From assembly GCA_003153655.1 (NCBI GenBank), contig PMAK01000250.1, forward strand, positions 14,848 to 35,961: DNA of 21,114 nt, written 5' to 3'. Below the pieces are notes generated by a model. The model made no database searches, was not told where the DNA came from, and was given only the letters and a program-made list of their open reading frames with translations. Below, piece after piece: positions 1-7,834 of this stretch; the stretch's first letter is position 1; each line of letters starts with the position of its first letter. This stretch comes from Phycisphaerales bacterium. Lineage in GTDB: Bacteria; Planctomycetota; Phycisphaerae; Tepidisphaerales; Tepidisphaeraceae. The translations under genes and the position numbers were made by a program.

Positions 1-459
1 TTCACTGAGATTCTGCCTCCCGTGCCGGGTCTGACGCCAAGGCAAAGGCTTCAGGCGGTCAACAAGCCGTATTGTTTTGAGGGGGATACGATTTGCGAAT
101 GGACAGGGGATGGTGGACTAATGGCATATCACCTGACGCTGCTGACAGAATCCAAAGCGGTGTTCAAAAAAGTCGGGCAGTACGAGCCGACGCTGCTGGA
201 AAAGATGTTTGGTTCGGGACGCAGATATGACATGCGGCTCCAGAATGGCCTGCTGTATTTAACCGCCGGATACCTCGGCGAAACCACCAATCCGCGTGTC
301 GATGTCTTCGACACCCGCGGCCCCCATCCGCTTCGTTTAATCGGCCATTTCGCCGCGCCCGGAATCCGCACCGTCTTCCCCCTACCTGACGGCACAGCGC
401 TCGTCGGCGGCGACAAATTGTGGCTCATCGGACCGCCCCCGCATGTCAGCTCACAATGA
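1..459 (+). CDS. C-terminal part of a probable beta-propeller (LVIVD-like) protein, 5' end missing
   Basis: The frame is open from the first base of the window, so this is the last 152 residues of a longer protein. The first internal ATG (position 121) is not a convincing start. Near the C-terminus (codons about 95-115) is a stretch of the form VDVFDTRGPHPLRLIGHF, which resembles the strand-turn-strand blades of LVIVD or WD-like propellers. It is followed by a second short blade with DGTALVGGD and WLIG. Such proteins are usually extracytoplasmic scaffolds or binding proteins, but no function can be given from this fragment. Its stop overlaps the 3' end of the convergent sulfotransferase gene by 9 bp. 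The reading frame is certain; the fold assignment is tentative. Confidence 0.7.
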   Translation, partial: FTEILPPVPGLTPRQRLQAVNKPYCFEGDTICEWTGDGGLMAYHLTLLTESKAVFKKVGQYEPTLLEKMFGSGRRYDMRLQNGLLYLTAGYLGETTNPRVDVFDTRGPHPLRLIGHFAAPGIRTVFPLPDGTALVGGDKLWLIGPPPHVSSQ

Positions 460-2628
460 TCCATTTAACACTTCAAGCAGTGGCCCGAGATGCTTCTCAT
501 AATGCCGCCACCTGCCCACCGAACGCTGATAAATCGGCTGGCGAACCTGCCATGAACTCGCCGTCAGGATCGTTGTCCGAGTACGGTGAAATTCCAAACA
601 GGCCGGATCCCACGGCAAATCCAGAAAGTCGATCAGTCGGCGGCTCTGGCCTTCCAAATCCGTCACCAGTTCTTCATATTGCACATCGAGAATTTTCAGC
701 GGCAGGGCAGTTTGCCAATGGGTCATCAATCTTTCAGTCGCCAGATATTCGTGTCCGCAATGAGCCAGGTCGAATGAAAATGTGTTGCCCATTCCGAACC
801 ACTGAAAAAAACAGGAGAGGCAGGTATCGCGCGCATCCCGGCGGCAGAAAATCACACGGGCAGATGGAAAGAGAAGGGCGATCAGCCCGAGGCGATGGAC
901 ATTGCTCGGCATCTTGTCAATGACGCGCGACGCGCTCTCGTCCAGCGCTCGCAATCGCCGGATGTATCGCTGCGCTGCGGCATCGATCAAATCGCGCGCC
1001 CATCCATTTGCTGCGGACGTTACATCGGTTCCACCAAGGGATTTGGTGATGTCGGCGATGTCGCTTAGCTCGCCCGCGCCGTGGACCTGCGGATGGCTGG
1101 CCGCGATCTGCTGCACAAGCGTTGTGCCCGAGCGTGGCATTCCGACGACGAAGACCGGAAGTTCCGAATGCTCTCCCCAGCCACGTCGCTTCTCGAAATA
1201 TGATCGGGTGAACACATCCATCATTTGCTCGTTCAGCCGGTGAACCGCGGCGGGGTCATAGATTTCGCCAACCGATGTCCGAAGCTGTTTGACGAGCGAG
1301 TTGGCCTGTGCGTAATGAGTGAATGCCTCGTCGAATTGGCCCGCTTCGTCCAGTGCCTTCCCAAGCGCAAAGCCCGCGGCAAGGCGGCTGACGGCCGGAA
1401 TATTGGGCTCTCGCAGAAAAGCCTTGACCTGCTCAATATCCGCCGCGCCGATTGCATCGCTGCCCGTATCGAACAGATGCCTATAGATGACGCCGACTCC
1501 GGCGCGCGGGCAGAGTTCCAGCATATGGCGAAAACACTTCGCGGCTTCGTCGAATTCGCCCAGTGATTGCAGAGCCGTGCCGAGCCCGTGCCAAGCCGTG
1601 TCAAGGTTGGAATCGATCGTAAGCGCCCGGCGGAAATGTTCAGCCGCGGCTGCGGCGTCCTGCCGTTCCAGCGTGATTTTGCCGAGCACTTCGTGCGTGA
1701 TTGCTGCATCCGGCTTCAGTGCCGCGAGTTGGGCATGGCAGTTCATTGCCTCATCAAAGCGATTCAACTCCGCCAAAACCGCGGCCATGTTCGCATATAC
1801 CTCTGCGTTGCCGCGATCTATTTTTAGAGCATCCCGAAACGCCGCCAGCGCTTCTCCAGGCCGGCCGGCGACGCGATACGCCTGACCCAGATTGAAATGC
1901 GCGAGTGCAAAGTCGGGCTTCAGGCGGATTGCCGTGCGATACGCGCTGATGGCCTCATCATTGCGGCCGATCCGCCGGAGCATGTTGCCGATGCCATTGT
2001 GGGCCGCCGCCAGATTCCCGTTGCACGCGGCGGCGCGCCGGTATGCGGCAAGAGCTTCCTCGATCAGTCCTTTCGTGCTCAGTGCGTTGCCCAGATTATT
2101 GTGCGCTTCCGCAAAATCGGGCTTCAGCGCAATTGCCCTGGAATACGCGGCGATTGCTTCATCCATCCGATTCCGGACCGTCGCGACGTTTCCCAGTTCA
2201 TTGTGCGCGACGGCGAAGTCCGGTTTAAGTTCGATCGCCCTCGATACCGAGGCAAACGCTTCGTCGAGCCGCCCACAGGCTCTCAGCGCAACGCCGAGAT
2301 CGCGGTGAATTTCCGGACTATCGGGCCGAAGTTCAAGAAATTTTTTGTAAGCGGCTACCGCATCATCGAATTGGTTTTTTTGGGCAAGTAGAGGAGCGAG
2401 ATTCCGATAGGCCCCGGGATGATCGGGTTTGAGTTGAATTGATTTGCGGATCAGGTCGATGGCGGCATCGGCATCGCCGCGTTGCCCCGCAATGATTCCG
2501 AGCAATTGCAGCGCATCGGCATGGTTGGGCTCTTCGTGCAGGATCTGACGATAGATTTTTTCCGCCGCCGCCAATTGGCCGGCCTGATGCTGACGCATCC
2601 CCGATTGCATCGCCTCTTCGCGGTTCAC
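451..2628 (-). CDS. TPR-repeat protein with C-terminal sulfotransferase domain
   Basis: This is a 725-residue protein. Residues 1 to about 375 form some eleven 34-residue tetratricopeptide repeats, with recurring A-x-N-x-L-G and A-I-x-L-K-P-D-F signatures, an alpha-solenoid for protein binding. Residues about 490-725 are a PAPS-dependent sulfotransferase domain. The 5'-phosphosulfate loop is VGMPRSGTT (495-503), and the 3'-phosphate site is the R-V-I-F-C-R-R-D-A-R-D segment (591-601). The TPR-sulfotransferase fusion (Sulfotransfer_3 type) is common in planctomycetes and proteobacteria; the acceptor, protein or glycan, is unknown. The start is GTG; an in-frame ATG at 2610 is possible but has poor ribosome-site spacing. 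No signal peptide is seen. The gene ends convergently on the propeller gene with 9 bp of overlap and lies 57 bp after the small unknown gene on the same strand, so the two may be co-transcribed. Confidence 0.92.
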   Translation of the reverse strand: MNREEAMQSGMRQHQAGQLAAAEKIYRQILHEEPNHADALQLLGIIAGQRGDADAAIDLIRKSIQLKPDHPGAYRNLAPLLAQKNQFDDAVAAYKKFLELRPDSPEIHRDLGVALRACGRLDEAFASVSRAIELKPDFAVAHNELGNVATVRNRMDEAIAAYSRAIALKPDFAEAHNNLGNALSTKGLIEEALAAYRRAAACNGNLAAAHNGIGNMLRRIGRNDEAISAYRTAIRLKPDFALAHFNLGQAYRVAGRPGEALAAFRDALKIDRGNAEVYANMAAVLAELNRFDEAMNCHAQLAALKPDAAITHEVLGKITLERQDAAAAAEHFRRALTIDSNLDTAWHGLGTALQSLGEFDEAAKCFRHMLELCPRAGVGVIYRHLFDTGSDAIGAADIEQVKAFLREPNIPAVSRLAAGFALGKALDEAGQFDEAFTHYAQANSLVKQLRTSVGEIYDPAAVHRLNEQMMDVFTRSYFEKRRGWGEHSELPVFVVGMPRSGTTLVQQIAASHPQVHGAGELSDIADITKSLGGTDVTSAANGWARDLIDAAAQRYIRRLRALDESASRVIDKMPSNVHRLGLIALLFPSARVIFCRRDARDTCLSCFFQWFGMGNTFSFDLAHCGHEYLATERLMTHWQTALPLKILDVQYEELVTDLEGQSRRLIDFLDLPWDPACLEFHRTRTTILTASSWQVRQPIYQRSVGRWRHYEKHLGPLLEVLNGSL

Positions 2629-2685
2629 GGCGATAACTTACCCCACCGCGCGTCAAACCCAAAGCATTTACGCATCGCCCGCGAT

Positions 2686-3159
2686 TCAATACCAGACATT
2701 GAGAATCAGTGTCGGTTCCTTGAGCTTTCCATCCCACATGCCGACGGTGCTTGTGGTGAATTTAATCTCGATGTCGGGGTGTCCTTCGAGCCAGTCATTG
2801 ATTGTCTGATCGAGATATTCCACGCCTTGCTCGCTGAGGCGGCAATGAAATGTCCGCATGCGAACTGCGCCGGTTTTATCGAGGTTTGTCGGTCGTTTGT
2901 AACTGTGCGCCGCCAGCGAGTTCACCGACGAGATCCCGTGAATCTTGCTCTTTGGCGCTTCGGCGGATGGTTTATCATCGCTGACCAACTCAAGCGGTTC
3001 TTCCCGCGTCGGCGCGGGTCGAAGCGGCGGCACGGCGATTCCGACAGCTGGCGGCCTTAATCCCGGCGCGATCGGCGCATTCGATATTCCGCGATTGGGT
3101 TGCAAAATCGATGGTGCCCCCGGCGACCCCTGCCCGATGCCAGCGCGTCCGTCATTCAT
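2686..3159 (-). CDS. Hypothetical protein with Pro-rich N-terminus and small conserved-looking C-terminal domain
   Basis: This is a 157-residue protein of unknown function. I chose the ATG at 3159 because GGGAGG lies 5 nt upstream of it, although the frame is open to 3210. Residues 1 to about 70 are rich in Pro, Gly and Ala and probably disordered. Residues 71-157 look like a compact alpha/beta domain, with the recognisable pieces KIHGISSVNSLAAHSYKRP, FHCRLSEQG and an aromatic C-terminus ending LNVWY. There is no signal peptide or membrane segment. It sits 57 bp upstream of the TPR-sulfotransferase gene on the same strand and may share its transcript. I do not recognise the family; the clear ribosome site and tail composition support a real gene. 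Confidence 0.72.
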   Translation of the reverse strand: MNDGRAGIGQGSPGAPSILQPNRGISNAPIAPGLRPPAVGIAVPPLRPAPTREEPLELVSDDKPSAEAPKSKIHGISSVNSLAAHSYKRPTNLDKTGAVRMRTFHCRLSEQGVEYLDQTINDWLEGHPDIEIKFTTSTVGMWDGKLKEPTLILNVWY

Positions 3160-3613
3160 GGCTGCCTCCCGATACGTTTTTCGACCCGCCCTCAAGAATT
3201 GATTGTTCAAGTATACCCCGCCCTATCACGCTTGCTAGCAAAAAGGATAGACAATTGCACTCTATGCCCACCACGCTGACTCAAAGCAATTTGACTATTC
3301 GGCAACACTATCATTACCGGCTTCAGCAACGGATTAGACAGAAGATATTTTGCCCGGTCAGCGCCACTTTCCTATCTTCTCAAATTATGCCAATTGACTC
3401 GTGATTTGCGACAATATCATCATTAAATTGCGAAAATCTCTGATGGCTCTGGTTAAAATATCTTGTGCTTTTAAGAGGCGTGCAATATTATTCGCTCTCG
3501 TTAGTGGGTTTGGATTCGCCTCCCATTGGTTCTGGGCGGCATCTTGTCAGCGTTTGTCGCCCTGAGGCGCGCCAGGAATTGATAGCGCGTGGAGATTCTA
3601 AGGAGGCTCTATC
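3160..3613. other. Intergenic region, divergent promoters expected
   Basis: These 454 bp separate two divergent genes and are visibly more AT-rich than the flanking coding DNA. The strong AAGGAGG ribosome site of the PEP-CTERM gene is at 3600-3606. A weak promoter-like pair lies on the plus strand: TTGACT at 3394-3399 and TATCAT at 3415-3420, with a short 15-nt spacer. If used, it would give a leader of roughly 190 nt. Short open frames here (for example 3465-3650) have no ribosome site and no protein-like composition. No tRNA or known riboswitch was recognised. Confidence 0.4.
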
Positions 3614-4384
3614 ATGTCTTTTCGTCGAATTGCGGCATTATCGTTGGTGAGTGTGGCTATGTTGGCTGCTTCCGCCAGGGCGGGAATGGTCACGGCCAAC
3701 TTCTCCGATCCGGAAGGGATCGACACTATTAATTTTGACAATTCGTTCGGCTACACCACCGGCCCCGACGCCGCCATCGTCAATGCGACGCGCACCGATA
3801 CCCCCGGCCCGGGCGTCGACACCCTCTTGCCGACCGATTTCCGGGTTTTCTGCACCGAACTCGGACAGGATATCCAGGTAACGGCCGTCTCGACATTCGC
3901 CAATGTCATTCCACTGTCCGACAATCCCTCGACGGATCCCGGCCCCTATACCGGGCCGGTTACCTTTGATCCAGTGCGAGCCGCGAATGTGGAAAAACTG
4001 TTTGGCTCGTTCTATCCGAATCCGACCGATACAACCCAGAACGATGCGTTCCAACTCGCTCTGTGGGAAATCGTTTTTGATAACGATCTGTCGCTCGTTC
4101 AGGATCTATCCGATCCAAACGATCGTCTGTGGGTTGATCCCTCTCAGCTCAGCACCCCCGTCAATTCCCTCGCCCAAAGTTATCTGACCTCAATCAAGAA
4201 TGACGATGCCGGACCCAACAGCCTCCCGCTGGCCAACGTGGTTCTATTGACCGATCCGAACGTGCAGGATCAGTTGGCGCTCATTCCCGGCACGGTCTCC
4301 GGCGGGGTTCCGGAGCCGACAACGCTGGCCCTGTTGCTTCCCGCCGGACTGATGATGCTTCGCGGCCGTCGGCGCGGCCGCTGA
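3614..4384 (+). CDS. Secreted PEP-CTERM protein with a thioester-domain-like core
   Basis: This 256-residue protein has an N-terminal Sec signal (basic MSFRR, hydrophobic 7-20, likely cleavage after ASARA at 23). Its C-terminal PEP-CTERM signal has VPEP at 232-235, a hydrophobic stretch to 249 and a basic RGRRRGR tail. PEP-CTERM proteins are processed and anchored or released by an exosortase; none is encoded in this window. The middle holds an FCTEL segment (Cys80) and FQLALWEI (Gln147, Trp151). Cys plus a Q-x-A-[IL]-W motif is the hallmark of Cys-Gln internal thioester domains of bacterial adhesins, so a surface-binding role is possible. That domain call is by motif only. The ATG follows AAGGAGG by 7 nt. 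A strong terminator lies 41 bp after the stop, so the gene is probably monocistronic. Confidence 0.9.
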   Translation: MSFRRIAALSLVSVAMLAASARAGMVTANFSDPEGIDTINFDNSFGYTTGPDAAIVNATRTDTPGPGVDTLLPTDFRVFCTELGQDIQVTAVSTFANVIPLSDNPSTDPGPYTGPVTFDPVRAANVEKLFGSFYPNPTDTTQNDAFQLALWEIVFDNDLSLVQDLSDPNDRLWVDPSQLSTPVNSLAQSYLTSIKNDDAGPNSLPLANVVLLTDPNVQDQLALIPGTVSGGVPEPTTLALLLPAGLMMLRGRRRGR

Positions 4385-4425
4385 TTCAGATTTGATCAGG
4401 TAAACACTCCAATAATGCAGTGGAG

Positions 4426-4463
4426 GCGAAGGGCATCACAAACAATGATGCCCTTCGCTCTTT
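4426..4463 (+). terminator. Rho-independent terminator of the PEP-CTERM gene
   Basis: A perfect 13-bp stem (4426-4438 with 4446-4458) has a 7-nt loop, CAAACAA, and is followed by TCTTTT on the plus strand. It begins 41 bp after the PEP-CTERM stop. It also lies 22 bp beyond the stop of the convergent HemQ-like gene, but that side lacks a T-run, so it mainly serves the plus strand. Confidence 0.85.
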
Positions 4464-4480
4464 TGTTCGCTTCCGGGCAA

Positions 4481-5212
4481 TCAGAACAATTGCTCCAAAA
4501 TCTTATCCACCGGCATCTGAACGCAGGTAAAGATCGGCGTGTCGCGCAGCGTGTATTTGCTGCTTTCCGTCTCACGTAATTCCATGACCAGACCGAGGAA
4601 ATCCTTCGGCTCATCCGTCTCGAACGCGACCACGAAATCCTGATCGTCCAGCCCAAAGCTGTATGTCGTGTTCAGCTTCACACTGGGATACTTGTTGCCG
4701 ATTTTGATATGTCCATCCATCAGGGCCTGCCGCTCCTCCAGTGGCAGGAGATACCACGCCCTCGTTTTCACGAATGGATAAATGAACAGGAATTTCCGCT
4801 TGCCGGGAATGATGTGTGTCCGGCTCTCGGCCGTGTGAAACGGATCGACCTTGTCGATATACATGCTCCGCTTGGTCATCGAGACAAAAGAATGCGGCGT
4901 CGTCAGATATGCCCCCAGCCGCGTCCGATTGATCGCCTTGGTTTGCGATTGAAATTCATCGGTCCCAGTCGAAATCCGCCAGAGAACAAAATCCGTGTCC
5001 GGGCGTAGGCCCACCGTGCTGTAGAACAGGCACATCAATCCTTGTCTTGGCTCGGCGAGCAGGGCGCCGAATTCCGCGCGGGCATGCTCTTTTTCCAGAT
5101 CAGGTAGGCGTCGAAATGCAGGGTCCAGCTTGAAACATGCGAAGTTCACGAATTGCCGGGTGATGGGCCGCGGCGGGGCCTGCTGGGTTTGGGCCGTTGA
5201 TGTTTGACTCAT
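4481..5212 (-). CDS. Chlorite dismutase family protein, HemQ-like (coproheme decarboxylase type)
   Basis: This is a 243-residue protein. The frame is open to 5467, but the ATG at 5212 follows AAAAGGAG closely and gives the normal family length, so the longer start is rejected. Residues about 20-240 match the two ferredoxin-like halves of the chlorite dismutase family. The second half has FIYPFVKTRAWYLLP, then EERQALMDGHIKIG with the likely proximal haem ligand His168, then SFGLDDQDF and the helix MELRETESSKY. Tyr145 matches the tyrosine used by coproheme decarboxylases (HemQ/ChdC), which convert coproheme III to haem b. The distal position, Gln in Firmicutes enzymes, appears to be Leu180, so chemistry could differ. 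No signal peptide; cytoplasmic. It is divergent from the hydrolase gene, with 63 bp between starts. Family is very likely; exact reaction uncertain. Confidence 0.88.
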   Translation of the reverse strand: MSQTSTAQTQQAPPRPITRQFVNFACFKLDPAFRRLPDLEKEHARAEFGALLAEPRQGLMCLFYSTVGLRPDTDFVLWRISTGTDEFQSQTKAINRTRLGAYLTTPHSFVSMTKRSMYIDKVDPFHTAESRTHIIPGKRKFLFIYPFVKTRAWYLLPLEERQALMDGHIKIGNKYPSVKLNTTYSFGLDDQDFVVAFETDEPKDFLGLVMELRETESSKYTLRDTPIFTCVQMPVDKILEQLF

Positions 5213-5275
5213 TTTAATCTCCTTTTGCGATGACGATTTTAGCCATTTGCTCATCCATGGTACAAAGTCGCCCCC

Positions 5276-6109
5276 ATGAATCGAGATGCGGCGAGGAATA
5301 TGTTTTCCCTTTCGCGGAACTGGGGTCTGCGTAGTTGCATTTGCGTTGCACTGATAGCGCTCCTCAGCGGATGCGCAACAAGCGTCATTGAACCGCAGCG
5401 CCCCGACACGGTGATCGTTCTCCCGGGCATTGGCGGTGACAGCGAAGTCTATGGCCAGGTCGTCCATTCGCTACACGATTACGGCAACAACGATTGCCTG
5501 CGCGTCTTTGGCTGGGGATATTCCTGGCCGCTCTTCTGGTTCACGATGTCTTCCAGCACATTGCACGACTACACCGAGCGGCAATTGGCTGACCAGATCG
5601 TGCAATGGAGAAAACTTCACCCGCATTCGCAGATCGTCCTGATCGCTCACAGCGCTGGTGCGGGCGTGGTGGTGGGGGCCCTGTCGCGGCTGTCGGGGAC
5701 GATAGAAGTCGGCCCGGTGATCCTTCTCGCCCCGTCGCTATCGCCCGACTTCGATTTGCGTCCGGCTCTGAAACATGCGGGAATCATTCACGTGTTTTAC
5801 AGTTCCAACGACGAGTTTTGGCAAGGGTGGGGTCCGACCATTTTCGGAACCTATGACGGCGTTCATCGCGATGGCGCGGGCCGAACGGGTTTCTCTCTCG
5901 CAAGCCTCAGCCCTGCGGAAAGGGCCCGAGTCTTCCAACATCCCTATCAAAGCCAGTGGAATAGTCTCGGAAACCACGGCGGACATTTCGATTGGATGGC
6001 CGAGCCATTCGTCGGCCTCGTTCTCAAGCCGCTGATCGATCCGCCACTCAGGGACGCTAGCGCTATCGCCGCCGGCAGAGCGCAATCATCCGCGGCGAAT
6101 TGGCATTGA
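5276..6109 (+). CDS. Lipoprotein alpha/beta hydrolase
   Basis: This 277-residue protein has a lipoprotein signal: hydrophobic residues 21-32 followed by the lipobox LLSGC with Cys33, so it should be membrane-attached after lipidation. The fold is an alpha/beta hydrolase. VIVLPGIGG (46-54) is the oxyanion-hole strand and turn. AHSAG (124-128) is the nucleophile elbow with Ser126, a variant of GxSxG with Ala first. Asp179 in SSNDEFW and His237 in GNHGGHFDW complete a plausible triad. The substrate is unknown; lipase or esterase is the generic guess. No ribosome site precedes 5276; an ATG at 5300 with a nearby AGGA is an alternative and keeps the signal peptide. The last 47 bp overlap the convergent methyltransferase gene. 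Confidence 0.85.
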   Translation: MNRDAARNMFSLSRNWGLRSCICVALIALLSGCATSVIEPQRPDTVIVLPGIGGDSEVYGQVVHSLHDYGNNDCLRVFGWGYSWPLFWFTMSSSTLHDYTERQLADQIVQWRKLHPHSQIVLIAHSAGAGVVVGALSRLSGTIEVGPVILLAPSLSPDFDLRPALKHAGIIHVFYSSNDEFWQGWGPTIFGTYDGVHRDGAGRTGFSLASLSPAERARVFQHPYQSQWNSLGNHGGHFDWMAEPFVGLVLKPLIDPPLRDASAIAAGRAQSSAANWH

Positions 6110-6836
6110 GCTTGCTCCGGTCGTAGTTGCCGTAGCATTTTTCAATCGTCAGTCCATTACGCTCAAGCAAAAGCTGTAATTCCCGCGGGAAGACAAACGT
6201 CAGCGCGAATGCCACGCGCTGACGATGTTCCTTGCCTCGATCGTCAATCCATCGATAGTGAAACATCACCTTTTGAATCTGTGTTGCGGGATCTCGCTCG
6301 ACGCTGGTCGATCGGAAAACCGTGCGATTCAGCTCCGGCACATGAAAAAGAACAGGGTCAAGATTTTTCGATTCCGCCTGGGCGAGCAATTCCAGATTCG
6401 GCTGGAAAATATCGAGCCAGAATTTTCCGCGCGGCTTGATGTGCCTGACAACCGTCTGAAGCAGGGCGTCCTGATCTTTTAATGTCTGAAATGCAAGAAA
6501 CGTATTGAACAGGAGCACGACCCAATCAAATCTCTTCCGAAGGTTCAGCCGTAACACATCCGCGCATACGAGCGAAAGTTCACGCTCGGCAATTCCGACG
6601 CCATCGCGTTTGCGGCGTGCGATCTCCAGCATGTCGCGCGCATAATCCACGCCAACGATGCGATGTCCGGCTTGAGCCAGCGGAATCGCCGCCCGCCCCG
6701 TGCCAACCGCCAATTCCAAAATGCTCTGCCGCCGCTGTGGCAAATGGCCCAGCAGCAGGGGAACATCCTGCCGAAGCATCTCATGATGCATGTTCTCAGC
6801 GTCGTAATACTCGGCAATGGCGCGGTATTGTTTCAT
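6063..6836 (-). CDS. Class I SAM-dependent methyltransferase
   Basis: This is a 257-residue protein. The SAM-binding motif I is LELAVGTGRAAIPLA (40-54), with the acidic motif II VGVDYARDML (61-70, Asp64), a CADVLRLNL segment near 91-99, and a post-motif VVLLFNTFLAFQ strand at 106-117. The arrangement fits the Methyltransf_25/11 type of small-molecule methyltransferase. It has no signal peptide, so it is cytoplasmic, and its substrate cannot be read from sequence. It starts 35 bp after the lpxI stop on the same strand and is probably in that transcript, but a role in lipid A synthesis is not implied. No Shine-Dalgarno precedes the ATG. Its 3' end overlaps the convergent hydrolase gene by 47 bp. 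Confidence 0.9.
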   Translation of the reverse strand: MKQYRAIAEYYDAENMHHEMLRQDVPLLLGHLPQRRQSILELAVGTGRAAIPLAQAGHRIVGVDYARDMLEIARRKRDGVGIAERELSLVCADVLRLNLRKRFDWVVLLFNTFLAFQTLKDQDALLQTVVRHIKPRGKFWLDIFQPNLELLAQAESKNLDPVLFHVPELNRTVFRSTSVERDPATQIQKVMFHYRWIDDRGKEHRQRVAFALTFVFPRELQLLLERNGLTIEKCYGNYDRSKLNANSPRMIALCRRR

Positions 6837-6871
6837 CGATGTGAAGAGGGCTCACGCGGACCAATGCGGAT

Positions 6872-7753
6872 CTAGCGGCTCTGATCCGGCGTATATCCAA
6901 CAATGCTGATCTTATAACGCTCCGCCAATTCCAAAACCTTCGGCTTTTCCAGCATGATTGTCTTGCCCGGCTCCAGAACCAGCACGGTGGCCCGGTTCGC
7001 GTGCAGCTTCTCAATCGTCGTTGTCCCCACAGTCGGAACGTCGAGCCGCATATCGTGGCTAACGTTGGAAACCTTGATCAGCGTCCATCCGCCGATTTTG
7101 CAAAGTTCGCCCGCTCGGTCGATCATCGCGTTGGTTCCCTCGACTGCTTCTACCGCGATCACGTTCTTGTCCAAAACCGCTATCGACTGGCCGATATCCA
7201 GCCGGCTGATCGCCTGGCACAAATCCCACCCATAGCGGATGTCGTCCCACTGCTTTTCAGTGGGAGCGTTTCGCGTCATGACGCCCGGCGTGGCCATGTG
7301 CTCCATTGAGTATGTCGTCTGATCGATCAAGTGAATTCCCTCTGAAGTCAGCTCCCGGTCGATCGCGCCGAGCACCGCCTGATCGCGCGTGTCGGTACGC
7401 AGGGATCGCACCCATACGCCGATGGTTCTCAGGTCGGGAATATACTGGAAATATCGCCAACGGCTGTAAAGTTTCCCTTTATAGACCCGCCCGACAAGGA
7501 TCGCCTCCCTGCACCCCTCGGCCTGAAGCACGCGAATCCACTGCCCCCAGCGGAGTACCCCAACCCATTTAAAAACATCAACTTCGTCGCGAAGTTCCGG
7601 CCACGCGCTGCCGCCAAATGCCGCCGCAACCACCTTCCGCCCGGCGGCTCTTGCCCCGCGAGCCACCAATAGCGGAAAAATCCCCTCTCCCGCGATCAGT
7701 CCCAGCGGGGAATTCGACGCCGGCGATTCAGATGAATTTGCTCCGCTGATCAT
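6872..7753 (-). CDS. lpxI: UDP-2,3-diacylglucosamine pyrophosphatase LpxI (DUF1009)
   Basis: This 293-residue protein has the family opening LGLIAGEGIFPLLVA (17-31), the central RDQAVLGAIDRELTSEGI region (123-140), and the C-terminal VSHDMRLDVPTVGTTTIEKL block (231-250). LpxI cleaves UDP-2,3-diacylglucosamine to lipid X and UMP in lipid A synthesis, acting at the inner face of the inner membrane. Asp234 lies in the block that carries the conserved aspartates. The usual E-G-T-D motif reads EGTN here (Asn208). I start at the ATG at 7753; a TTG at 7789 extends the frame by 12 residues but is less likely. Family length is about 270-285, so there is a short extra N-terminus. It lies between the broken phosphoesterase gene (81 bp) and the methyltransferase gene (35 bp), all on one strand. 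No other lpx gene is in the window. Confidence 0.92.
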   Translation of the reverse strand: MISGANSSESPASNSPLGLIAGEGIFPLLVARGARAAGRKVVAAAFGGSAWPELRDEVDVFKWVGVLRWGQWIRVLQAEGCREAILVGRVYKGKLYSRWRYFQYIPDLRTIGVWVRSLRTDTRDQAVLGAIDRELTSEGIHLIDQTTYSMEHMATPGVMTRNAPTEKQWDDIRYGWDLCQAISRLDIGQSIAVLDKNVIAVEAVEGTNAMIDRAGELCKIGGWTLIKVSNVSHDMRLDVPTVGTTTIEKLHANRATVLVLEPGKTIMLEKPKVLELAERYKISIVGYTPDQSR

Positions 7754-7834
7754 CGCCCGACATTTTAGGGGCGATTCCGCCCACGCCAAGAGGGCGTGAT
7801 TCGGCCTTTATTGATAAACCTGACTGTCCCGCGT

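Noticed and set aside
420..923. Plus-strand open frame antisense to the sulfotransferase domain
   Set aside because: It lies opposite a well-conserved coding domain, has no ribosome site, and its low-complexity translation is typical of antisense shadows.
1892..2391. Two plus-strand frames antisense to the TPR repeats
   Set aside because: Their apparent repeats (CAKSGF-type units) mirror the 34-codon TPR periodicity of the real gene on the other strand.
5213..5467. N-terminal extension of the HemQ-like protein
   Set aside because: The ATG at 5212 has an excellent AAAAGGAG site and gives the family length; the extension has no family similarity and overlaps the divergent hydrolase gene.
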